Assembly: GCA_002778195.1 (NCBI GenBank) | Contig: PCDI01000002.1 | Location: 4,353,234-4,417,233 of the forward strand | Length of the DNA: 64,000 nt | Source: Raffaelea ambrosiae | Lineage: Eukaryota; Ascomycota; Sordariomycetes; Ophiostomatales; Ophiostomataceae | Reading direction: 5' to 3' | Shown here: positions 1-9,403 of the stretch, one piece after another | Layout of the letters: the number at the start of each line of letters is the position of its first letter | Position numbering within the stretch: the stretch's first letter is position 1 | Made by a program: the position numbers and the translations under genes | The notes under the pieces: model-generated | Databases searched by the model: none | Told to the model about the DNA's origin: nothing | What the model saw: the letters and a program-made list of their open reading frames with translations, nothing else

Positions 1-327
1 TGCGTTTTGTTAAGTTTGGCTGTCTTCAGAGGGGGGTTTCAGGGGGGGGGGGGGGTGGGCAAATCATCTAACGTGTCGCTCCCGAGAGCTGAATCGGCGT
101 CATCGTCAGACTGCCATTGGAAAAGAAGACGTCAGTGAGATTTGCAAAGTAGCCTGTTGTAAGACAGGGGGGTTTACCTCGATATTGTCAGCCACTTCCA
201 ACTCTGTGGGTGCCAGAGTGGTGGTTGCGGCTGCTTCCAGACTCTGGGGAGATCTCGGTCCCGACTTCGGGGATGATTTCGGGGAAGACCTCGTGGGCGA
301 CCTCGTGGCTGATCCTGCGGCAGACAT
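1..327 (-). CDS. N-terminal exons of a probable LaeA-like methyltransferase (partial, runs off left edge)
   Basis: Reading leftward from an ATG at 327, the frame encodes a Ser/Pro/Ala-rich start (MSAAGSATRSPTRSS...) ending in ADNIE at 178. A GT-AG intron fits at 177-111, with CTGAC near its 3' end and GGCAG at the border. It splices to SDDDADSALGSDT (110-72). A disordered SP-rich head followed by an acidic ADSALGSD-like motif is, from memory, the usual N-terminus of fungal LaeA/TAM-type SAM-dependent methyltransferases. The catalytic Rossmann domain would lie beyond the window. A further intron probably starts near 72, because the frame soon meets a poly-C stretch and a stop. Seen: frame, splice signals, acidic motif. 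Inferred: family and function. Confidence 0.45.
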
Positions 328-2204
328 GATCCGAAATGGTAGGTTTCCTGGGTACGGTAGTTGGGCAATCTGTCGGTCGCTGAGTGGCCGATGTGTGGAA
401 AGGAAGGGAAAAGAGATGCCGGGGAATTCGAAGACGAACGAGAGTGACGTGGAGTTATTAGGAGAAGGATCTCCCAACAAGCAGCACGGGCAGAACGCAT
501 CGTTCTGTGGGGGGGAGGAAGCGGCACGGAATAGTCTGTGCGTGCCTGGGTGGGCATTTTGGCATGTAACCCGGTTTGCCGCGGTATGCTGGCGCAATTC
601 TTGCAGACTTCTCAGAACGACTACACACAAACAGGCAAAGCTTGACCGACTGGCAGCGCGACGCAACCTCGACTGGCCCCTGTTATGCACCTAGAAAGGT
701 ACGACCTTCCCGAATTTGCCAAAGATTGCAGGCAGTGATGCTCTCTGGATCCTTCGGTTGTGGAGATCCTGCACTCGAATGCAACAACGGCTGCAAGCGT
801 CGTCTGTTCAGAGAAATTTGTGGTGGGGCAAGTGTTTTGGAAGAATGATATCCTACGAAAGTCTCGTGTAGTATTTTCTCACTTGCGAAACCCATGCTGA
901 GTTATGGATTCGCAACTCTTGGTTACCAGATAATTACTATGTAGAAGGGGAAGGCAAATCGAGCAGGAATCGATAGGTGAATTGAGATAAGTGTCTTCTT
1001 TTCAAATCGTTTGAAATAGCAGGTCACCTTCTGAAATGTCATAGCACGTCCTGTAACCCGATCGGGGTGCGAACAGGAGAGGCGAACACATTCTAACTGT
1101 TCACTAACCCAATCGGGCACTAAATGCCGCAAAGCCGGGCAACACGATACGAGAGGATGGCTTTCTTCCTTTGGCCTGGCCAAGAGCACAACGCCGCCTC
1201 CTGCCATGCACGTTTCTGTTTTCAGTTGCCCCTTCGCCTATCGTTTTTCCACACGAATGATTGGCCGTGGATTTTGGTTAGTCGCCACAGCGCAGTCACG
1301 GAATGGCGCGTCGGCCCACAGTTGAGGCTATCTTGAGGCAGTTTAGATCTGATGTAGCCGAGGCGAAGGGATATAATCTACATAACCGTATATGAGTCCA
1401 GCCTGCAACTTGGACCTTATATTCCGGTTGACTGTTCTGTAGTTCTTGTTGGCGTCACAAGTGTCACGGCGGACATTTAATGGCCATGCACTCCACGGTG
1501 TAGAGCAAAGAGGTAGCACAGATCGACTTCCTGCACAACACCCCATTTGCGGCCACAGCTCGTCTTTCTCTGTCTTGCTCAACATCTACTTACATAGACA
1601 CACCATAGCTGCATACTCCTTCGATGCATCCTTCGGGTTCGGCATTGCCATTTCCCTAAAGAACCTGCGTTCCGGCTACAGGGTAGTCGACACAGCCTGC
1701 AAAGTCGGCAAGGCGGCAAAGCAATATCTCGACATGGAAAAGCTACGCGGACAGTGGGCCACACTTGGGGGAGCTTCGTAGACGAGTGATCAAAGTTGCA
1801 TGAAGTGTTGTTTAAACAGATGCTAAGGCAAATAATACCGTGTCCTATACTACATTACTGTGTGCACTCGTATAACCATGTCCATATACCGTGTTCTTGT
1901 GGACTACGAACCAGCAGCAGAGCTGTTCCAGCCTCTCGTAACGAGAACGGGGCAGCCTTCCTGGCAAGGACCGTCCCGGATTGCTCGATGCTGTAGTCGC
2001 CGATATAAGTGGGCCGGACTGTCGATCGGAGCCCATTGGTGTCGCTGGCTGCGGGATGGATTTTAGCCCGTATTATTACTGTCAAGCGAACCGGCCCCAC
2101 AAGAAGTAAGCATCGACAAAAGACAGATATGTTGGCACAACAACAAGCACATATTCACCGGCAGACACCTACATAGTAAAATCAACCCAGCATACAGCGA
2201 AGCC
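328..2204. other. Intergenic, no gene supported
   Basis: Upstream sequence of the left-edge gene and of the small gene starting at 2205. Short open frames on both strands have no recognisable motif, signal peptide or splice partners. I see no repeat, tRNA or transposon signature. Confidence 0.5.
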
Positions 2205-2705
2205 ATGACTGACCAACCCGAATTCTTCCTCAAGACTGCTCCGCTGCCAGGCGAGCCCCCTTCGCCCTACACGGAGCTCTACCTGCGTCACCATGGCGGC
2301 GGCATCAACTCGATCGTCCTGACTCCCGGCCCGCCCAAGTTCATCAAAGGCCATATGGAAGGCGAGCGCATCATCTTCACATCGGCTTCCCACCCCGACC
2401 GCCGCTGGGGCGTCACGCTCCAAACTGACGGTACCAAGCGCGCCGGCTGGGAAAAGGTCGAGATTGTCGAGGATGCGGGCAGTGATGGGCTGGTATTCAC
2501 GACGACCACCACGGATGAGGGAACGACAGAGCTGCTGGAGTTCACTGAAAAGGAGGACGACGAGAACGTTTGGACAGGGTGGATGGCCTGCGAGTGGGCA
2601 CATGGGCATCCGCAGCTATTCTGGCTGACGCACAATCTCAAGAAGCCACTGCCGTCTTTCTGTCACCGTGTGCAAGTCACGCGCGAGATGCTTGGGGGGG
2701 TTTGA
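2205..2705 (+). CDS. Small fungal protein of unknown function (166 aa)
   Basis: Single-exon gene encoding 166 aa without signal peptide or membrane segment. The N-terminal half has a PPxPYTELYLRHHGGG stretch and a PGPPKFIKGHMEGERI region. The C-terminal half ends in a GWMACEWAHGHPQLFW block that looks like the aromatic signature of a family of small fungal uncharacterised proteins (DUF7907-like, named from memory and unverified). Codon use is GC-rich at third positions, as in real genes here, and the antisense frames are worse. The start was chosen because it is the first ATG of the frame and lies after an AC-rich leader. It is convergent with the dehydrogenase at 2826-4075. Function unknown. 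Confidence 0.7.
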   Translation: MTDQPEFFLKTAPLPGEPPSPYTELYLRHHGGGINSIVLTPGPPKFIKGHMEGERIIFTSASHPDRRWGVTLQTDGTKRAGWEKVEIVEDAGSDGLVFTTTTTDEGTTELLEFTEKEDDENVWTGWMACEWAHGHPQLFWLTHNLKKPLPSFCHRVQVTREMLGGV

Positions 2706-2825
2706 CGTCTCTCAGAAACAGGGTACTGCCTATGAACTTGGCTGTATCTAAATGCACTTGGCATACATTTAGAGACATTTCCCATCTATCGTCCAGTGAT
2801 CCTTGCGCGTACCAATCTGGCCAGA

Positions 2826-4075
2826 CTATTGATCGGCCTCGTGGTCGAAACGGATGGCCACCTTGGTCTCCAGGTGCCGGTTGAACCGCTCGTAGCCCTT
2901 GGGCACCTCGTCGATGCTGATCTCGGACGAGAACACAAAGCTCGGCTTCAGCCGGCCGCTCACCACCAGCGGCAACAGCGTCGGCACCACCTCGAGGGTC
3001 GGCACGAGTCCACCTCGAATGGTCACGTTTTTGGACCACACCTGCGAAAAGCTCAGGGATATGTCGCCGGGTATGCTCGTGGCACGCGGCTGGCCGGGGT
3101 TGGCGGCGCCGCCCGCAAAGTAGACGCCGATGACGCCGATGCCGCCGTTTACGGATACCATCCTGATGGCTTCCTGCAGGACGTAGTTCTCCTGGGGCTT
3201 GAGCTGGGCATTGACGCACTCCTCGCCCACGGCGTCGGCGACGCGCTGGACACCCTCGGGCTCGAGGGCGAGGATCTGTGCCGAGGGGCTGTCTTTTGAT
3301 TCGAGATCAATCGGGATGGCGCCGATGGAGGCTGCCTTGGCCAGGCGGGCCTTGACGTGGTCGACCGAGTAGACCTTGCTGGCGCCACGGAAGAGGGCCG
3401 AGTACGCCGTCAGGAGCCCGACGGGGCCGGCGCCGAAGACGACAACGGTGTCGCCGGGCTGGAACCCGGTAAAGTTGAGGCCGCCCCACGCGGTGCAGAG
3501 GATGTCAGACAGCAGGACAAGGTCGAGGTCCTTGGCGGGGCTCCCCGCGGGAAGGATGGTGAGGCTCTGGTCGGCGAACGGGACGCGGACATACTCGGCT
3601 GTAGATTGGCCGTGTTAGAAAATCAGCACGAGCAATCCTGAGACGGTTGTGCATGCTAGGACTTGCCCTGGCAGCCGCCCAGATTCCCAAACAGGGTGCC
3701 TTCCCCGAAAAGGGAAGCCTCTTGGGTGGCATCGAGAGACCGGTGCGGATTGAAGTGGCCCTGGCTGGGCACATCGGGAACAATGACGCGGTCACCGACT
3801 GTCACGGTGGTCGTGCCCGGCCCAACCGCCACGACGACGCCGACGCCCTCGTGTCCGAGCGAGTACGGAATTTTGGGGCTGCCAAGAATGCCATGGTAGG
3901 TGTGCAGGTCGCTGCCGCAGATGGCGGCGGTAGTGAGACGCACAATGGCGTCGTCTCCCTGCTGAATGGCGGGCGTGGCAACGTTCCGCACCTCCACGTG
4001 GAAGGGCTTGCCGTCCCAGAAGACAGCCTTCATCTTCTTGGGGATGGTGGCGATTGTGGACGAAGGCGTGGCCAT
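2826..4075 (-). CDS. FdhA-like zinc-type alcohol dehydrogenase with a GC-AG intron (393 aa)
   Basis: Medium-chain dehydrogenase related to glutathione-independent formaldehyde dehydrogenases; it should oxidise an alcohol or aldehyde hydrate with NAD(P). Two exons: 4075-3667 and 3598-2826. The 68-bp intron starts GCAAGT and ends CTACAG. Only this GC donor keeps frame and restores GGCQAEYVRVPFADQ across the junction. Visible motifs are the catalytic zinc Cys in AICGSDLHTYHG, GHEGVGVVVAVG, GDRVIVPD and the cofactor loop GAGPVGLL. The four cysteines of the structural-zinc lobe are missing: after GDRVIVPD the chain runs VPSQGHFNPHRS instead of a CxxC-rich loop. Some fungal members of this family share that loss. 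No signal peptide, so probably cytosolic. The neighbour upstream is a secreted amine oxidase, whose aldehyde products could be a substrate source (inference). Confidence 0.85.
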
Positions 4076-6654
4076 GATAATGGGATTTGGTGCAGTGGTG
4101 ATGAAATAACGATAGTCAAATATGGGAAGAACTCGCTATGTCGATAGACTATGGCCAGACACACAGAATTGCCAAGACTGGAAAGATCAATGCTTCTTAT
4201 ACGTCGGTCGGTTAAGCAGAATGCTACATCCTCAAAGGGTGGCAATTAAGGCTGAGGAAGAACGGAGGAACTCTTCAGTGATGCCCTTGTGTAAGCTTAT
4301 GTTACTATTGTCAGCTTGTCGCAGTATTATGCGAGATACCTTTCTTTCCGTCACGAACTCACACGTGATGGACACAAGCCACAGCTGATTCCCATGGACT
4401 CTTTGAAGGCTTACTTACTTCCAATACCCGGTGACTTTGTTGATATTGTCTATATCAGCTGATGTGCCATACAATCATGTATTAGCTCCAATTGCGATGG
4501 CATACTGGACGGAAACTACTCGAATTTGGGTATAGAAAGCCATCGGCTCTCGGGGACATCAATCCCGTGTCAGCTCGAGGGCGCTCTAGCGTGTCATATT
4601 GTCGAGGATGACGGAAATTCTGTGCATACCGGCATCCGTCACGCAGTCGTCGGGACTAAACATCCATGAGGTCCGGATGAAGCCCCGTGCAGTTGAAATG
4701 TTCTGGACCACCGATAGTGGGGACATAATCGGAGCTGATCTGACCGTTTCGTGTGAGAAGTGGATGTCGCGAACCGTTGCCAGGAGGCAAAAACAAAGAT
4801 GAGACGCATCTTGTCATTGTATTCTCAAAATTGCTCTGCAAGGTCCGCATTTGCGTGTTGCTGCAGGTAGCCCGAGTCCGAGTTCAGCCTGTTTAAACTG
4901 TGGAAAGAGCACAGCCATGACCACGAGTATGGCGTTAGTTGGCCGGCACAGACCGAGGGCCACGCTCGTGGCTGCACAAGAACGTGCTGGCCTGCGGCAG
5001 GGGACTCGCCTTGTCGTTCATCACCAAGATTCCCTTTAGCAAGGAGACATTAGCGGGCCGATGGCAGGTCGGGGTATTATCGTGGATGCTGACATAACCC
5101 ATACCGGAAGCGAGGTACACGGATGTAGACGGTAACAAACATTGGACGAGAAAAGCTTATGTCAAGCAGCGGTGGGTGTGAATGTATTGTTTCTGCCAGT
5201 GCTTAACGGGCTGATCTATACACGGTAGATGGTTGATGGCTTTGCGAGCCGACCATCGGCCTCCAATGTCTCACTTCGGCCCTTGGCAAGGCTTGTCGAG
5301 CTCAATGCCTGACACGGGGCTGGTAAATGGCTTAAACATCTTGTTGTGGCTCTCTAACCGGTTTTGATTTTGTTCCGTTTTGATGATTCCGTGAGTGGTG
5401 CAGACGGCCGTCAACCTGGGGCCAGTCGAGAGCATCTGCACCCAAGATGCGGTGCTGTCAGTGATTTTGTGCGTCGAGATGACTTGGGACTATGACGGCG
5501 GTGTTTTAAGCGGACTACAGTGTGGTAGAGTGTACTCTTTCTATTAATCTCTTTGTCTATCATTGTATTTATTTTATTTTATTTTATTTCTTTCGGTGAG
5601 ATTGCTTGCATCGTCTTTAGGAGTACCATCACGGCTGTCGACGTCATTGTCCAGACTGCTGCCTACAGCAGTACGTGCATAACGCTTCGGTGTACGCCGA
5701 CGAGACCAGTTCATGTAGTAGTGCGGCAGTGGCGCTATCTGGGGAAGCCCCGTGGCTTGGGGAAAAGAAGAAAATGGAAAAAGACAGAAAAAGAAAACCC
5801 CCACCATACTATAAGAATCTTTTCATCTCGATACCGCAGAAGGACTGGACGGTCGTACTTTTCTTCATGTCAGAATTGCGGACTGCTATTGCACAACCCG
5901 GGCTATCCAAGGAAGAAAGTCGATGTGTGCCGAATTTGGTTTGTCGACTCTTCATCTTTCGTCCACCGCGGCCCAGCAGCCACACACAACTTCCCGGCAG
6001 GCAGAGCAATGCTACATATGGCTGCTGCTCCGTATATCCCGCATTTGCCTGCGGGGAAGCCAAAGTGGACTCGGACTCTTGGCACTCGATAAGAGCGTTG
6101 TCTTGAGAACATGTAGCACAGAGTTCCAGGAAAGTAGATGCAAGTATCATGCACGATGTCGTAGGTGTAGAGAGAGACAATCGGCATCGCAGAACATAAT
6201 TCTTACTAGGTCTGCCCAATGAATGACGCCATGCCGGTCTTTTTTTCCGTTTTTGCTGGACTGGAGACCTCGGCCTCGTTTTCATTCGTCTCTCCTCACT
6301 TTTCAGATGCGTTTACCAGCCATCGACGATTATCCATTTCTCTTGGCAGATCTCGGCCAAGACTTTTTTTATCTTTATCTTCCCGACTCTATGTCGTCTT
6401 TCTGGTGAGTCTCCCATCTCTTATCTTGTGCAATTACATATATCCGCAGATGCGTTGTACGGCTATCCGGTCGGTGATGCCGCTGAGGGGGTGTTGGGAA
6501 ACGAACTGCGCGGCCGGTTCGGTCAGTTCGGGTGAGTTCCGACCAGGTTGGGCACTGTTATCTGTTGCTTCCTGGAAGACTGGATCTGTTGCTCAGACGT
6601 GTTTGTCAAGAGTTGCTATCCACGGCTTGGCGAAGACGCACGAACGGCCGCTCC

Positions 6655-6681
6655 GGAGAGCTTGGAGAGCTTGGAGAGCTT
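6655..6681. repeat. Short tandem repeat GGAGAGCTT x3
   Basis: Three perfect 9-bp units (GGAGAGCTT) sit about 25 bp upstream of the TATA-like element of the amine oxidase gene. Either slippage product or repeated factor site. Confidence 0.8.
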
Positions 6682-6768
6682 GGGGGCGTGCGAACGTGGG
6701 ATTGATATAAGAGGCGGTTCAATGTGTTCTGGAAACATGGTTCAGGAAAAGCCATGGCCCTAGGAGTC

Positions 6769-6792
6769 GTCCATTCCAAGGTCCATTCCAAG
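6769..6792. repeat. Tandem duplication GTCCATTCCAAG x2
   Basis: A perfect 12-bp unit is repeated head to tail 26 bp before the amine oxidase start codon, in the predicted 5' leader. Confidence 0.8.
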
Positions 6793-6818
6793 CATTGCAG
6801 CCCTGATCGCACATCACC

Positions 6819-9173
6819 ATGGCTCGTCTCAAGTCCCTGCTCATCAGCGCTGTTGGGCTGTCCCCTGCCCTCCTATGCCCTGTCCTCGCGGCACCGGGCA
6901 GCCCAATGTTCCGTCGGGTGCCGAGGTACACCAACGATACCAAGTCGTGTCTCATCTACGAGGACGCTCCGAGTGTCACGGCGCCCAAGACGAATGTGTG
7001 GGCGGCCATTTCTGCAGAGGATGTGGCGGCCATCTACGCTCTTCTCAACGATCCGGCCAGCGGCCTCAACCTGACGGATCCGGACGAGGCGACACTCACA
7101 GATAATTACATTTATCTGGTCGACACGCTCCACACGAACAAGTCGGCCGTCCTCCCGTACATTGACGGCGACGGTCCGGCACCGGCCAAACATGCACGCG
7201 TGGTCATCTTTGAGGGCGGCAAAGACGTGCCCGTCTCTCAGGAGTACATGGTGGGGCCGTTGCCCGTGTCAGAGTCGACCACCATTGAGAAGCTCGACTA
7301 CATATTCAACGGCGGCAGCGGGGGCGAGGTGCCGTTCAACGCGCGGTACTTTGACGGCAAGCGGTCGGCCGCCTCGGAGCCGCTGCTGGTCTCCGTCATG
7401 GCCAACGTCACCGACATCACCGCGTCCCTGCTGGGCTTCGTGTACTACGGCTCCAGCGACGACCGCACCAATGTGACGACCACCAGCAACACGCCGGTGT
7501 CTTTTGACGGGACGACAGCCACGCGCACCGTCATGTTCCGCTACCCCGGCGCTGCCAGCTACATGACGCCTCTGGATTTCTACGTCCTCCTCGACGTCAC
7601 CGGCACCGACGCGTCCAAGTACGCCCTCCGGGGCATCGTGACCAACAGCCGCTTCTTCCCGACGGTGGCGTCTCTGCGCGAGGCGTTCGCCGCGGGCGAG
7701 CTGGCAGAGCCTTTTGCGCAGACGCGCGACCAGGACTGGGCCCTCGTCAAGCACCAGCCGGACATGGGGGCGCGCGACCTGGAGGACCGGCTGGCGCCGC
7801 AGAGTCTCGAGATGGGCGGGAAGCGCTACAGGCTGGACCGCGCGCAGCAGTACGTCGAGTACATGGGCTGGTCGTTCTACCTGTCCTTTACGCGGGTGCT
7901 GGGGCTGATGCTGTACGACATCAAGTTCAAGGGCGAGCGCGTGCTGTACGAGCTGTCGCTGCAGGAGGCGGCGGCGCAGTACGGCGGCTTCCAGCCCAAG
8001 GCGGCCGGCACGGTGTACCACGACACGTACTACCACTTTGGCACGTACTCGGCCACGCTGGTCGAGGGCTACGACTGCCCCTTTGGCAGCACCATGCTCA
8101 ACGTCAGCTTCCCCGCGGGCAACACGACCGAGACCCACCCGCAGGCCATCTGCCTCTTCGAGGCCGACTCGGGGTTCCCGCTGGCGCGCCACCGCACGTC
8201 GGACAGCAACGGCTGGGGCTTTGCGAACCTGGGCGCGGTCAAGAGCTCGGCCCTGAACCTGCGCACCATTGCCACGGTGGGCAACTACGACTACATGTTC
8301 ACGTACGCGTTTCTCGTGGACGGCTCCATCGAGGTCGAGGTGCGCGCCTCGGGATACCTGCAGAGCTCGCCCTACTACGCCGACCAGGCGGCCTGGGGCC
8401 CGCGCATCCACGAGGCCACGCAGGGCAGCCTGCACGACCACGTGGTCACGTTCAAGGCGGACTTTGACATTGTCGGCGCCGCCAACAGCCTGCAGCAGAC
8501 GCGGCTCGTCGTGGCCAACCAGACGCAGCCCTGGTTCCCCGAGCTGGGCACCTTTGAGCAGATCGAGCTCGACGTCGGCAACATGGCTACCGAGCAGCAG
8601 TTCAACTGGGCGGACAACGGGCAGACCATGCTGTGCGTCGTCAACAACCACGCGACCAACCGCTGGGGCGAGAAGCGCGGCTACCGCCTGGTGCCCGGCA
8701 AGAGCAACGTGCATCTGAGCGTGCTGCACTCGCCCTTTAGCCGCCGGCAGACGGCCATGTCCAAGAGCCACCTGGCCGTGTCGCGGCAGCACGACACTGA
8801 GCCGTACGCCAACAGCTGGCAGAACATCAACCTGCCCGCGCGCCCGCAGCAGGACTTTGCCAAGTTCTTTGACGGCGAGTCCGTCGACGACGAGGACCTC
8901 GTCGTCTGGTTCAACCTCGGCATGCACCACTTTACGCGCGCCGAGGACGTGCCCGTCACCCTCTTCACCGAGGCCGTCAGCAGCATCATGTTTGCGCCCC
9001 AGAACTTCAACGACCGCGCCCAGGAGGGCGACCTGCGCAACCGCCGCTGGATTGTGGCCGACGAGGACAACGAGGACGTGCTGGCCTACGAGGACTACGG
9101 CGTGGACCTGCCCACGTGCAAGGTCCAGCTCAAGGAGCCGGTCCTGGACCTGGAGCAGTGGTCCACGGCATAG
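6819..9173 (+). CDS. Secreted copper amine oxidase (784 aa)
   Basis: Oxidatively deaminates primary amines to aldehyde, NH3 and H2O2 using copper and the self-made cofactor topaquinone. Intronless, 784 aa. Residues 1-24 form a signal peptide (MARLKSLLISAVGLSPALLC...), so the enzyme is secreted. The topaquinone motif N-Y-D-Y is at residues 489-492, with Tyr490 as precursor. Two copper ligands are in LHDHVVTF (His539 and His541) and the third is in GMHHF (His703/704). An HDTYYHFG segment near residue 405 probably carries the catalytic Asp. Many NxT/NxS sites fit a glycoprotein. The C-terminus IxLPTCKVQL-like block is typical of the family. The long antisense frame over this gene is a GC-bias shadow. 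Copper supply would come from a Ccc2-type pump, one of which is encoded at 42-45.7 kb. Confidence 0.95.
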   Translation: MARLKSLLISAVGLSPALLCPVLAAPGSPMFRRVPRYTNDTKSCLIYEDAPSVTAPKTNVWAAISAEDVAAIYALLNDPASGLNLTDPDEATLTDNYIYLVDTLHTNKSAVLPYIDGDGPAPAKHARVVIFEGGKDVPVSQEYMVGPLPVSESTTIEKLDYIFNGGSGGEVPFNARYFDGKRSAASEPLLVSVMANVTDITASLLGFVYYGSSDDRTNVTTTSNTPVSFDGTTATRTVMFRYPGAASYMTPLDFYVLLDVTGTDASKYALRGIVTNSRFFPTVASLREAFAAGELAEPFAQTRDQDWALVKHQPDMGARDLEDRLAPQSLEMGGKRYRLDRAQQYVEYMGWSFYLSFTRVLGLMLYDIKFKGERVLYELSLQEAAAQYGGFQPKAAGTVYHDTYYHFGTYSATLVEGYDCPFGSTMLNVSFPAGNTTETHPQAICLFEADSGFPLARHRTSDSNGWGFANLGAVKSSALNLRTIATVGNYDYMFTYAFLVDGSIEVEVRASGYLQSSPYYADQAAWGPRIHEATQGSLHDHVVTFKADFDIVGAANSLQQTRLVVANQTQPWFPELGTFEQIELDVGNMATEQQFNWADNGQTMLCVVNNHATNRWGEKRGYRLVPGKSNVHLSVLHSPFSRRQTAMSKSHLAVSRQHDTEPYANSWQNINLPARPQQDFAKFFDGESVDDEDLVVWFNLGMHHFTRAEDVPVTLFTEAVSSIMFAPQNFNDRAQEGDLRNRRWIVADEDNEDVLAYEDYGVDLPTCKVQLKEPVLDLEQWSTA

Positions 9174-9403
9174 GAGAAGTCTGGTCGTCCAAAAGTTGGA
9201 AGATAACACCCCATTTGTGTCGACAGCATATTCATGTAAATAGCCTCCTATCGAGCGCGATTGGTATCTAAATTGGATTCGTCTTTTCGTACGGCTGCGA
9301 GGGTCGCACGGAAAGGAACACGAGGGCAAAGCGAGTTGAGAAGGGAGGCATTTTTGCCGTCTGGTCAAAGAACTCCTTCATCGTCCGCGAACCAACAAAC
9401 AAT

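Larger units (their letters stand above)
4076..6818. other. Long intergenic region between dehydrogenase and amine oxidase
   Basis: 2.7 kb without a supported gene. It must hold the divergent promoters of the dehydrogenase (-) and the amine oxidase (+). A TATA-like ATATAA lies at about 6705-6710, 110 bp before the amine oxidase ATG, and two short tandem repeats lie nearby. Open frames such as the one at 5553-6092 show no domain or coding bias. Confidence 0.5.

Noticed and set aside
7269..9368. 699-codon open frame antisense to the amine oxidase
   Set aside because: His/Val/Arg-rich shadow caused by GC-rich third positions; the sense frame has all copper and topaquinone motifs.
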